48,421 bases of DNA. Origin: Spirochaetota bacterium. Lineage in GTDB: Bacteria > Spirochaetota > Spirochaetia > Treponematales > Treponemataceae. The DNA is taken from assembly GCA_023398165.1 (NCBI GenBank), contig JAEWSQ010000019.1, positions 1-48,421 on the forward strand, read 5' to 3'. The position numbers and the translations under genes were made by a program. The notes beneath the pieces are model-generated. The model had not been told where the DNA came from. It searched no databases and saw only the letters and a list, made by a program, of their open reading frames with translations. Positions 31,183 through 38,890 of the stretch are shown piece by piece (the first letter of the stretch is position 1; each line of letters begins with the position of its first letter).

Positions 31183-33765
31183 CTATTTACCGTAAAAGCT
31201 TTTTTCATATAAAACCTTGAGCTCTGCAATAAGCGGGTAGCGCGGATTGGCCGAGGTACACTGGTCATCGAACGCCTGTTCCGCCATACTGTCGAGGCTT
31301 GCTGTAAAAGAGGCTTCGCTTACTCCCGCATCCTTTATTGTTGCAGGAATATCAATTGCTTTCTTAAGTTTTTCAATTGCAGATATCAGTTTTTCAACTT
31401 TTTCCTCCGGAGTTTTTCCTCCAAGATTCAAGTAGTCTGCAATTTTTGCATAGCGCTCAACGGCTAAAGGATATTTATACTGAGGGAATGCCGCCTGCTT
31501 CCTTGGCGCATCAACCGCGTTAAATCGTATTACGTTATTGATAAGAAGGGCATTGGCAAGACCGTGGGGAAGGTGATGAGCCGCTCCCAATTTATGAGCC
31601 ATAGAATGGCAGATTCCCAAAAAAGCATTTGCAAAGGCCATACCGGCCATAGTTGCCGCGTAGTGCATTTTTTCCCTTGCCTTTGGATTTTTGTCACCCT
31701 GTGTGTAGGCATCGGGAAGGTATTTGAATATAAGCCTAATTGCTTCAAGCGCCTGACCGTTTGTAAATTCGGTTGCAAGAACCGATACATAGGCTTCGAT
31801 TGCGTGAACGAGGGCGTCGATACCGGAATATGCGGTAAGTTTTGGAGGCATGCTCATAACGAAATCCGGGTCAATGACAGCCATATCGGGAGTGAGGGCA
31901 TAGTCTGCAATAGGGTATTTTGCACCGGTTTTATCGTCGGTGACAACGGCAAAGGGTGTTACCTCGCTTCCGGTACCGCTTGTTGTCGGAATTGCGACAA
32001 GCATGGCCTTTGTTCCTGCCTTCGGAAATTTTACAATGCGTTTTCGTATATCCATAAAACGCATGGCAATCTCGCTGAACTTAATGAGCGGCTGTTCGTA
32101 CATTAATCTCATAATTTTTGCCGCATCCATGGGACTTCCGCCTCCCAGTGCAATGACAACATCGGGCTTGAAAATATTCATGATGTCGAGACCCTTGTAA
32201 ATTGTTGTTAAGTCCGGATCCGGTTTTACATCTGAAAAAATTTCATGCTCAATTTTAAGACTGTTAAGTATTTTTACAACAGAGTTTGTCACGCCGGTAT
32301 CGTGGAGAAATTTATCGGTAACGATGAACGCTCTCTTTTTACCCTCGAGATCCTTTAATCCTTCGGCGATCGCATTCGGCTTAAAATAAATTTTTGAAGG
32401 AACCTGGAACCACAGCATATTCTCCCTCCTCTGGGCGAGTGTTTTAATATTCATAAGGTGCTTAACTCCCACATTTTCGCTTATCGCATTTCCTCCCCAG
32501 CTTCCGCATCCGAGAGTGAGCGACGGTTCAAGACGGAAATTGTAAATATCACCTATTGCACCCTGTGAAGAGGGCATATTTACAAGAATGCGTCCGGTAT
32601 TCATTAGTTCACCGTAATACTTGATGCGGTCAGTATTTCTCTGGTTTGTGTAAAGAACAGCGGTGTGCCCCATTCCTTCAAGCTCAATCTGCTGTTTTGC
32701 CTTTTCACAGGCATCCTTAAAATCTTTAGCTTTAAACATGCCCAGAACAGGAGAAAGTTTTTCATGAGCAAAGGGTTCATCCGCACTGATGGTCTCTGCT
32801 TCTGCAATAAGAATAATCGCCTGTTCCGGAACAGTGATGCCTGCCATCGAAGCAATTTTTACAGGGCTTTGACCGACAATATCGGCATTGAGTTTGCCCT
32901 TTTTAAACATGCAGGTACCGAGTTTAACTTTCTCATCGGGAGTAACGATGTATGCGCCGCGTTTGGTAAATTCTTCCTTTACTTCTTCATATACTTCTTC
33001 TGCGACGATTACAGTCTGTTCACTTGCGCAGATCATGCCGTTATCAAAAGATTTGCTTAAGAGAATAGAGTTTACCGCCATCTTAATATGTGCTGTTTCA
33101 TCGATAACGGCAGGAGTGTTTCCCGCACCCACACCGATAGCGGGAGTTCCCGAAGAATATGCGGCGTGAACCATACCGGGACCTCCGGTTGCAAGAATGA
33201 GAGACACATCGTTATGCTGCATTAATGCTGCAGTCATTTCAAGCGAAGGTTCATCGATCCAGCCGATAATATCCTCTGGCGCTCCGCACTCGACGGCAAT
33301 ATCGCGGATGATCCGTGCAGCTTCTATTGTGCAGTTCTTAGCTCTGGGGTGGGGGGAGAAGATAATACCGTTGCGTGTCTTAAGAGAAATGAGCGACTTG
33401 AAGATGGCAGTAGAGGTGGGATTTGTTGTAGGAATAACACCTGCAATGACACCGATGGGTTCAGCAATCTTCACAATACCGGCATCCTCATCTTCTTCTA
33501 TAATTCCGCATGTTTTGGTGTTTGCGTATTTGTTGTAGATGAATTCAGAAGCAAAATGATTTTTAATAACCTTGTCTTCAATAATTCCCATACCGGTTTC
33601 TTCAACCGCCATCTTGGCAAGCTTTATACGCTCTTCAGCCGCCCTCTGAGCGGCATGCCTGAAAATCAGATCAACCTGCTCCTGTGGAAATTCAGCAAAT
33701 TTCTGCTGAGCCTTTTTAACACGCTCAATCAAATCATTAAGCTGTTCAACTGTAGTCACTGCCAT
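31183..33765 (-). CDS. adhE: Bifunctional acetaldehyde-CoA/alcohol dehydrogenase
   Basis: An 860-residue AdhE of normal fused length that reduces acetyl-CoA to acetaldehyde and then ethanol, regenerating NAD+. The N-terminal aldehyde dehydrogenase half has its catalytic cysteine C246 in GMICASEQ. The C-terminal iron-dependent alcohol dehydrogenase half has GGGSPMDAAK for NAD and the iron-binding histidines in HSMAHKLGAAHHLPHG. AdhE normally forms spirosome filaments in the cytoplasm. The ATG follows AGGGGGG. A strong promoter lies at 33848-33876. AdhE is commonly repressed by Rex; only a degenerate candidate site is seen in the leader. Confidence 0.97.
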   Translation of the reverse strand: MAVTTVEQLNDLIERVKKAQQKFAEFPQEQVDLIFRHAAQRAAEERIKLAKMAVEETGMGIIEDKVIKNHFASEFIYNKYANTKTCGIIEEDEDAGIVKIAEPIGVIAGVIPTTNPTSTAIFKSLISLKTRNGIIFSPHPRAKNCTIEAARIIRDIAVECGAPEDIIGWIDEPSLEMTAALMQHNDVSLILATGGPGMVHAAYSSGTPAIGVGAGNTPAVIDETAHIKMAVNSILLSKSFDNGMICASEQTVIVAEEVYEEVKEEFTKRGAYIVTPDEKVKLGTCMFKKGKLNADIVGQSPVKIASMAGITVPEQAIILIAEAETISADEPFAHEKLSPVLGMFKAKDFKDACEKAKQQIELEGMGHTAVLYTNQRNTDRIKYYGELMNTGRILVNMPSSQGAIGDIYNFRLEPSLTLGCGSWGGNAISENVGVKHLMNIKTLAQRRENMLWFQVPSKIYFKPNAIAEGLKDLEGKKRAFIVTDKFLHDTGVTNSVVKILNSLKIEHEIFSDVKPDPDLTTIYKGLDIMNIFKPDVVIALGGGSPMDAAKIMRLMYEQPLIKFSEIAMRFMDIRKRIVKFPKAGTKAMLVAIPTTSGTGSEVTPFAVVTDDKTGAKYPIADYALTPDMAVIDPDFVMSMPPKLTAYSGIDALVHAIEAYVSVLATEFTNGQALEAIRLIFKYLPDAYTQGDKNPKAREKMHYAATMAGMAFANAFLGICHSMAHKLGAAHHLPHGLANALLINNVIRFNAVDAPRKQAAFPQYKYPLAVERYAKIADYLNLGGKTPEEKVEKLISAIEKLKKAIDIPATIKDAGVSEASFTASLDSMAEQAFDDQCTSANPRYPLIAELKVLYEKSFYGK

Positions 33766-33783
33766 ATTAGCCCCCCTGTGAAA

Positions 33784-33797
33784 TGTAATGATTTACA
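33784..33797. promoter_or_regulatory. Weak Rex-like dyad in the adhE leader
   Basis: TGTAATGATTTACA is a near-palindrome (one mismatch) about 50 bases downstream of the predicted adhE start, and TGTGAAAT lies beside it. It is shorter and poorer than the two rex operators and may not be functional. Confidence 0.25.
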
Positions 33798-33847
33798 CTA
33801 AACTGCATTGTTTTCATGTAAACTGCTTCATTTTCTCTTACAAATGT

Positions 33848-33876
33848 AGAATATCAGGAGGATAAAAAAAAGTCAA
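33848..33876 (-). promoter_or_regulatory. adhE promoter
   Basis: Minus strand: TTGACT (33876-33871), 17-base spacer, TATTCT (33853-33848). Predicted leader of about 75 bases before the ATG at 33765. Confidence 0.7.
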
Positions 33877-33958
33877 TATAAAATAAAAAAATATCGATAT
33901 AAAAAGCATTATAATACTAATCAGCATATACCAAATTTAATTGTGGCTTTAATCAATA

Positions 33959-33984
33959 TAATAGAACGAACGTTCGTTCTATTA
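33959..33984. promoter_or_regulatory. 26-bp perfect palindrome, operator-like
   Basis: Contains the 20-bp core TAGAACGAACGTTCGTTCTA (33962-33981), identical to the core of the palindrome at 5249-5292, with three more base pairs on each side. It lies about 85 bp upstream of the adhE -35 box in a 403-base gene-free stretch (33766-34168). The rest of that stretch has only AT-rich DNA and a diverged repeat fragment near 34110. Confidence 0.65.
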
Positions 33985-34168
33985 ATTGTCAGAGAAGAAA
34001 AAATATACTACAGACATGAAAATTTTCATATACTACTGATATAAAAAAACAATGTACCTGCGGTTAAAAATTCAGGCGCTGCGCTCATATGGAAGCCTTC
34101 GACCGCACAGAGCATACCGCTTATGGGGTACAGCTAAAGGAGTAGAGAAGAAGATATGAAAAATACAT

Positions 34169-34435
34169 TTAACGATACATTAAGGGATAATCTTCAGGAT
34201 TTTCAAGACTTTCTACTTCGATCTCAGCATCAAGTTCATCCAAATGTAAATTACCGGAAAAATCTATTGTTATGTTAGCAATCTGTTTGATACTTGCTGT
34301 TTCAAATACTGGGTAATCTTTGTAACTAATGAAATATTCTTTATTGTTAGTAAGAATCCAAATCCCGTATGGAGAGATATTTGTAACTTCTGTTTTGGTC
34401 TTAGCTGCTGCCAAAGTGCTTGTTCCAATTGTCAT
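34169..34435 (-). CDS. DUF2442 domain protein
   Basis: An 88-residue protein with the DUF2442 signature: VTNISPYGIWILTNNKEYFI near 17-36, then a YPVF motif and the closing LENPEDYPL. DUF2442 proteins usually follow a DUF4160 gene, and the pair is often listed as a putative toxin-antitoxin module, without firm function. Strong Shine-Dalgarno AAGGAGG before the ATG. Here the upstream DUF4160 partner is broken. Confidence 0.85.
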   Translation of the reverse strand: MTIGTSTLAAAKTKTEVTNISPYGIWILTNNKEYFISYKDYPVFETASIKQIANITIDFSGNLHLDELDAEIEVESLENPEDYPLMYR

Positions 34436-34626
34436 TAATCTCCTCCTTGCGTTTTCGGACTATTTCAACAATAGCATTAACTTCTGCTGCCTGTAAGTTT
34501 ATTACTTTTGCAACACTAATTTCAGGTTCAAGGCCAGATTTTCAATTCTCCATTGGAAGAAGCAGCATGAATATGTTTTCGAGTTTCTTCTCTTGAGAAA
34601 AAAAATCTTATATACGGAGGACCGTG
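34401..34626 (-). pseudogene. Frameshifted DUF4160 remnant
   Basis: Translating the minus strand gives PPYIRFFFSREETRKHIHAA then SSNGELKIW, a DUF4160 match, but the frame breaks at 34530-34535, where one extra base ('ggcc' on the plus strand) follows the KIW codons. After shifting frame the protein continues LEPEISVAKVINLQAAEV to NWNKHFG and a stop at 34401-34403, overlapping the start of DUF2442 as in intact pairs. An in-frame stop at 34636-34638 and no ATG show that the 5' end is lost too. I see this directly in the sequence; a sequencing error could explain the frameshift but not the missing start. Confidence 0.75.
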
Positions 34627-34908
34627 ATATACTAATCAATTTGTGCCTCTGAAGGCGTCTGCAGGTTTTTTTCGGGAACTACGGGGCACAGAGGTAAGTA
34701 TTGACGCGACGTAATCTTACGGATCATTCCAAAAGCATTAATGTAGCAGGAAAAAGTACTCGTAGCGCGTCTCGTAGTGGGAAAAATAAAATCCTTAGAT
34801 ATTAATCCCAAGCTACGCTTAGCGCAAGGGTAACTTTTTCTGCGGCGGTAAATACTTTTCGAATAATGATAGTTGACCGCTTTAATGCCCTTCACTATAC
34901 TCACTCTC
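34436..34908. other. Spacer between DUF2442 and the EamA gene
   Basis: Apart from the DUF4160 remnant (to 34626) and the EamA promoter, I see no gene. A minus-strand frame at 34632-34910 runs over the EamA promoter and has no ribosome binding site. TGTGCC (about 34641) and GGCACA (about 34687) could pair weakly. Confidence 0.5.
34873..34901 (+). promoter_or_regulatory. EamA gene promoter, leaderless geometry
   Basis: TTGACC (34873-34878), 17-base spacer, TATACT (34896-34901), then seven bases to the ATG at 34909. Near-consensus promoter, no Shine-Dalgarno. Confidence 0.8.
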
Positions 34909-35802
34909 ATGAGTACAAAAACACAAACTGCCGCATCTTCTCTGGGGCTTGCTTCTGCAACGCTTATATGGGGGTTTGCTTTCGTGGTAGTTAAAAATTC
35001 ATTGGATTATGTTCCTCCGATTTACATGCTTGCTTTCCGTTTTACTATAGCAGCGCTTGTTTTACCGTTCTTTTTCATTAAAAAAATTAAGAATATCAAC
35101 AAGAAATATATTTTAAACGGCGGTCTATTGGGTTTTTTATTGTTTGCAGCCTATGCTTTCCAGACTATCGGGTGCCAATATACAACCGCAGGAAAAAATG
35201 CATTTATAACTACTATCTATGTAATACTCGTTCCTTTTCTTCATTGGATTTTTTCGAAAAAGAAGCCGGATATTTACGCCATTGCCGCTGCCTTTCTTGG
35301 AATAACCGGAATCGGATTATTGTCGCTCCAGGGTGATTTATCAGTCAACAAGGGCGACCTTCTTACGATTGTCTGCGGGTTTTGCTATGCAATTCATATT
35401 GTTTTCATAGCACGTTTTACCGAACATCAGGATCCTGTAATCCTCACTATTATTCAACTGGCCTCTGCTGCTGTTTTCTCATGGATATTTGCTCCCTTGT
35501 ATGACGGAGCCTTCCCTGTTTCTGCGGTTCAGAATCCATCTGTTATATTTTCCATGCTGTATCTTGGATTACTAAGCACAATGGCGGCCTTTTTACTCCA
35601 GACTGTATGCCAAAAGTACCTTCCTCCTTCTACGGCAGCATTGCTCTTATCGATGGAAGCGGTTTTCGGAGTACTTTTTGCCTGGATTCTCCTGAAAGAA
35701 TACCTTACTATACGCATGGCGGCAGGATGCATACTGATATTTACCGCTATTGTGCTTTCTGAAACTCATTTTGACTTCTTGAAAAAGAAAAAGAAGCTTT
35801 AA
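34909..35802 (+). CDS. EamA/DMT-family membrane transporter
   Basis: A 297-residue inner-membrane protein with about ten transmembrane segments in two EamA repeats. ATLIWGFAFVVVKNSL opens repeat 1; the TVCQKYLPPSTAALLLSMEAVFGVLFAWILLKE stretch near 230-265 is the conserved end of repeat 2. The long frame begins at 34873 but that region is the promoter; ATG 34909 begins right after the predicted transcription start. The substrate is unknown. It is not closely similar to the EamA protein at 6717-7610 beyond the family pattern. Confidence 0.92.
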   Translation: MSTKTQTAASSLGLASATLIWGFAFVVVKNSLDYVPPIYMLAFRFTIAALVLPFFFIKKIKNINKKYILNGGLLGFLLFAAYAFQTIGCQYTTAGKNAFITTIYVILVPFLHWIFSKKKPDIYAIAAAFLGITGIGLLSLQGDLSVNKGDLLTIVCGFCYAIHIVFIARFTEHQDPVILTIIQLASAAVFSWIFAPLYDGAFPVSAVQNPSVIFSMLYLGLLSTMAAFLLQTVCQKYLPPSTAALLLSMEAVFGVLFAWILLKEYLTIRMAAGCILIFTAIVLSETHFDFLKKKKKL

Positions 35803-35875
35803 GGCGGATACACTGATACATTTGCGTTAAAACCGGTGTTCAAATGCGGAATTTGGAGTATTAGAGTTCTTTTCA

Positions 35876-35905
35876 TTGACAGATAAAAAATAGATATGGT
35901 ATAAT
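35876..35905 (+). promoter_or_regulatory. Promoter of the amino-acid ABC operon
   Basis: TTGACA (35876-35881), 18-base spacer, TATAAT (35900-35905). Both boxes are perfect consensus. Predicted start near 35912, just before the leader hairpin. Confidence 0.88.
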
Positions 35906-35917
35906 CGAGTGATAAGA

Positions 35918-35959
35918 GGGACGAAGGCGTCTGGGTATGCCGGCGGTCCCTTTTTTTTT
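35918..35959 (+). terminator. Leader terminator/attenuator with nested hairpin
   Basis: GGGAC (35918-35922) pairs with GTCCC (35946-35950), enclosing GAA, an inner GGCGT/ATGCC stem with loop CTGGGT, and GGCG; nine T follow. It lies between a consensus promoter and the ribosome binding site of the binding-protein gene, so it should stop many transcripts early unless countered. The predicted transcript start leaves only a few bases before the hairpin, so a large riboswitch aptamer does not fit unless the start is further upstream. Confidence 0.75.
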
Positions 35960-35972
35960 GGAGGTTATAGAA

Positions 35973-36782
35973 ATGAAAGTTGCCAAAATTGTTGCGGTTG
36001 TTCTTGGTACTGTAATGCTTTTTTCTTTTGCTTCATGCAAAAAAGAAACAAAGAGTGCAGGTTTAACTATTAAGGAAGGCGTTCTTATGGTAGGAATGGA
36101 AATAGGATATCCTCCTTTTGAATACTTTGATGCAGACGGTAAGACCCCGATCGGTTTCGATGTTCAGCTTGCAAATGCTCTTGCAGCAAAACTTGGTTTA
36201 AAAGTTGAAATTGTAGATACCGCATGGGACGGAATATTTGCAGGTGTTGATACCTCAAAATATGACTGTATTATGTCTGCTGTCACATTGACCTCTGAAA
36301 GAGCAGAGAAATTCAATTTTACAAAACCCTATATCGGGAATGCTCAGGCATTAGTTTTATTAAAAGGTACAAAAGTAACAGCCCGTACCCCCGAAGAATT
36401 AGCAGGATTGGGAGTAGCGTATCAGGCAGAAACTACTTCAGATATTTTTATGACAAAACTTGCTGCGGAAAAAAATCTTAAGTTCACCGCTTACGAATAT
36501 GATAAGGTAATGAACTGCTTTGACGACTTAAAAAGCGGACGGGCAGATGCTATTGTCTGCGACAGTCTTGTAGCCGTTGATTATGTAAATGCAGAAAACA
36601 GCCCCTTCGAAATCGTATGGCTTGGAGAAGCAGATGAAGTATTTGCAGTCTGTTTGAAGAAAGGCAACGATGGCCTGACTGCAAAGTTAAATGAAGCTCT
36701 TGATTCTCTTTTTACCGATGGAACAATGCTGAAAATTTCCAAGGATATTTTCGGTGTAGACATGGTTTCATCTGTCCGCTGA
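35973..36782 (+). CDS. Amino-acid ABC transporter substrate-binding lipoprotein
   Basis: A 269-residue SBP family 3 (polar amino acid) protein. Signal peptide with lipobox FASC, lipid-modified cysteine C22. The binding domain has the family signature VGMEIGYPPFEYFDADGK, then GFDVQLANALAAKLG and YDCIMSAVTLTSERAEKFNFTKPY. It captures an amino acid outside the inner membrane for the permease encoded next. GGAGG precedes ATG 35973; the frame open from 35937 overlaps the terminator. The ligand (for example Glu/Gln, Cys or His class) cannot be fixed. Confidence 0.93.
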   Translation: MKVAKIVAVVLGTVMLFSFASCKKETKSAGLTIKEGVLMVGMEIGYPPFEYFDADGKTPIGFDVQLANALAAKLGLKVEIVDTAWDGIFAGVDTSKYDCIMSAVTLTSERAEKFNFTKPYIGNAQALVLLKGTKVTARTPEELAGLGVAYQAETTSDIFMTKLAAEKNLKFTAYEYDKVMNCFDDLKSGRADAIVCDSLVAVDYVNAENSPFEIVWLGEADEVFAVCLKKGNDGLTAKLNEALDSLFTDGTMLKISKDIFGVDMVSSVR

Positions 36783-36794
36783 TGCAAACTGAAA

Positions 36795-36893
36795 ACGGCA
36801 GTAGTATAAACAGCCGTATTTAAACATGGTGCTTTCAGTGAAATACTGAAAGCATCTTGTAAAGAAGAGGGTTGTCCGAAAAGGACAGCCTCT
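36795..36893 (+). repeat. Hairpins between binding-protein and permease genes
   Basis: Three stem-loops: ACGGC/GCCGT (36795-36817), TGCTTTCAGT/ACTGAAAGCA (36830-36854, 10-bp perfect stem) and an imperfect GAGG-TTGTCC/GGACAGCCTC stem (36866-36893). None has a full T-run, so they more likely protect the abundant binding-protein mRNA or reduce read-through into the permease gene. Confidence 0.65.
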
Positions 36894-36911
36894 CGTTAAG
36901 GATTTATTTAC

Positions 36912-37571
36912 ATGGATTTACTAAAAACAATTGTGAGCTGGATACCGCCTCTTCTTGAAGGTGCAAAAATAACAATTTTATTAACGCTGGTATCTGTATC
37001 TGCAGGTTTAGTGGGCAGCCTTTTTCTTGCACTTGGAAAAATGTCCAAAAGAAAAATATTGAATAGAATATCGGGCGCTTACATATTTTTCTTCCGCGGA
37101 ACACCGCTTCTCATGCAGCTGTACTTCATTTACTACGGACTCCCTCAAATAACACCTTTACTTACCATCAATAACCGGTTTATTGCAGCGTTTATAGCTT
37201 TTGCTTTAAACTCGGCTGCTTATTGTGCAGAAATAATAAGAGCCGCTATACAGTCAATTGATAAGGGGCAATTTGAGGCAGCCCGTGCACTGGGAATGAA
37301 TTATAGACAGACAATGAGTCTCATCATAATTCCCCAGTCAATCCGCCGGCTTATTCCGCCTGTAGGAAATGAGTTCATTATGGTATTAAAAGATGCTTCA
37401 CTCGTTTCAATAATAGCCTTGGCGGATATTACAAAGGTAACACGATCAATATCATCATCAACAGGGTCCGCTATGGTTTACATTCCTGCTATGATTTTAT
37501 ATTTAGTAATTACTGCAATATTTACGTTTATATTTAATAGGCTGGAGAAAAAATATTCTGTGTATGAATAA
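36912..37571 (+). CDS. Amino-acid ABC transporter permease
   Basis: A 219-residue inner-membrane permease of the HisMQ/GlnP type with about five helices. FRGTPLLMQLYFIYYGLPQ (about 58-76) and the EAA loop (QFEAARALGMNYRQTMSLIIIPQ) are diagnostic; the EAA loop contacts the ATPase. AAGGA precedes the ATG. Normal length; it probably works as a homodimer because only one permease gene is present. Confidence 0.94.
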   Translation: MDLLKTIVSWIPPLLEGAKITILLTLVSVSAGLVGSLFLALGKMSKRKILNRISGAYIFFFRGTPLLMQLYFIYYGLPQITPLLTINNRFIAAFIAFALNSAAYCAEIIRAAIQSIDKGQFEAARALGMNYRQTMSLIIIPQSIRRLIPPVGNEFIMVLKDASLVSIIALADITKVTRSISSSTGSAMVYIPAMILYLVITAIFTFIFNRLEKKYSVYE

Positions 37572-37586
37572 TAAGATGAAAAATCC

Positions 37587-37732
37587 ATCCATGGATTTTT
37601 CATCTTTTCCAGTTTATAGATAAACTGGATTGTATAAATAAAGCGCCATCCGTGGCGCACATCCATGGATTTTTGAGCTTTTCCAGTTTTTAAAAACTGG
37701 CATGATTAATGGGGGCGCCGTGCGAGGCGCAT
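37587..37732 (+). repeat. Tandemly duplicated multi-hairpin element inside the ABC operon
   Basis: Two units of about 74 and 72 bases (37587-37660, 37661-37732). Each starts 'atccatggattttt', then has a CCAGTTT/AAACTGG hairpin and ends with a GCGCC/GGCGC-type hairpin. The first ATCC arm also pairs upstream (GATGAAAAATCC at 37575-37586 with GGATTTTTCATC at 37593-37604). The element fills the gap between permease stop and ATPase ribosome binding site. Confidence 0.75.
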
Positions 37733-37747
37733 ATTAGGAGTTATTTT

Positions 37748-38506
37748 GTGTCAATGATTAAAACAATAGATGTGTGCAAAAATTTTGGTACACTTGAAGT
37801 TCTTAAAAATGTTTCTTTAACCGTTGAGCAGAAAGAAGTTGTCTGTATAATCGGACCTTCCGGTGCGGGAAAATCAACATATTTACGGTCTCTTAACAGA
37901 CTTGAAAAAATAACATCAGGAAAAATATTTATAGAGGATAAGCTTCTATTCGACTGTGAACACGGCGTGAATAAAATAAAACTGCATACAAAAGAAAGAG
38001 CAGCAAGTCTTTTGGAAGTGGGAATGGTTTTTCAGAGGTTTAACCTCTTTCCCCATAAAACAGTTCTGGAAAATGTTATGATATCTCCGGTGAACGTAAG
38101 GAAAGTAAGTTCTTCCGATGCAAAAAAGAAGGCGGAGCTGCTCCTGGAAAGAGTCGGACTTAGCGACAAATTAGACGAGTATCCTTCAAAACTCTCAGGC
38201 GGGCAGCAGCAGAGGGTTGCTATAGCCAGAGCTCTTGCAATGGAGCCGAAAATTATGCTTTTTGATGAACCAACAAGCGCTCTCGACCCGGAGCTTGTAG
38301 GAGAAGTTCTTTCTGTTATGAAGCAGCTTGCAGTAGACGGAATGACGATGCTTGTTGTAACACATGAGATGGGATTTGCACGCGAAGTTGCCGACCGTGT
38401 TGTGTTTATGTATGATGGAATGGTGCTGGAAGATTCACCTCCTGCTGTAATATTTAAAACACCAAAACACGAACGTACAAAACAGTTTTTACAATCAGTC
38501 TTATAA
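37748..38506 (+). CDS. Amino-acid ABC transporter ATP-binding protein
   Basis: A 252-residue ABC ATPase of the polar amino-acid (GlnQ/HisP) group. Walker A GPSGAGKST, Q-loop VFQRFNLFPH, signature LSGGQQQR, Walker B IMLFDEPTSALD and switch histidine VVTHE are all present. It powers the binding-protein/permease pair just upstream. I choose the GTG at 37748, seven bases after AGGAG; an ATG two codons later (37754) is possible. A longer frame from 37709 runs through the hairpin repeat and is not used. Confidence 0.95.
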   Translation: MSMIKTIDVCKNFGTLEVLKNVSLTVEQKEVVCIIGPSGAGKSTYLRSLNRLEKITSGKIFIEDKLLFDCEHGVNKIKLHTKERAASLLEVGMVFQRFNLFPHKTVLENVMISPVNVRKVSSSDAKKKAELLLERVGLSDKLDEYPSKLSGGQQQRVAIARALAMEPKIMLFDEPTSALDPELVGEVLSVMKQLAVDGMTMLVVTHEMGFAREVADRVVFMYDGMVLEDSPPAVIFKTPKHERTKQFLQSVL

Positions 38507-38890
38507 AATAAGGGGAGGAAAACCAACCCGTATGTGGCGCATAGATTAATATCGGCTCAGCGCCGGCTAGAGCCTCATGCGACGCGTAGTTTTTCCTCCC
38601 CTTATACCCCTCCTATCCTTGCGACGCTTGAGTTATTAGAAATTAGGAATATATTTTATACTATGTTTATACGTCCTTTCGTGCCGTTATTGTAAGTAAA
38701 TTAGCTTACAGGATCTTCTTTATTCACAAAAAACACTTTAATAAACTGATTATCAGAGTTTATCTGTTGTAGTTTAATAGTCGAGTATTAGTAGGAGATT
38801 AATACTAGAATTGAAACAGATAAAGAAAAACAACGGACTGAACAGTGTCAACATCCTTGGTGAATTAACCTTGGAACGAAGTTCTTTCGT
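38507..38890. repeat. Gene-free spacer with hairpin repeat D copy 2
   Basis: 38512-38603 holds GGGGAGGAAAA and TTTTCCTCCCC arms enclosing about 70 bases, with the words 'gcgacgcgtag' and 'cggctagagcctcatg' that appear inverted at 10611-10754. It starts within ten bases of the ATPase stop and could act as a terminator in either direction. From 38640 to 38890 I see AT-rich DNA with no convincing gene; a short frame from TTG 38811 runs into the convergent ATPase gene and is not supported. Confidence 0.65.

Noticed and set aside
34632..34910. 92-codon minus-strand reading frame before the EamA gene
   Set aside because: Covers the near-consensus EamA promoter on the other strand, has no ribosome binding site and a composition unlike real genes here.
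35912..35959. T-box, lysine or glycine riboswitch in the amino-acid transporter leader
   Set aside because: The leader is only about 60 bases and contains none of the conserved cores of those elements that I can recognise.
35937..35972. Upstream start for the binding-protein gene
   Set aside because: Those codons lie on the leader terminator; ATG 35973 has GGAGG and begins a proper lipoprotein signal peptide.
37575..37747. Possible CRISPR-like repeat array between permease and ATPase genes
   Set aside because: Only two imperfect units with no unique spacers and no cas genes; it is a duplicated hairpin element.
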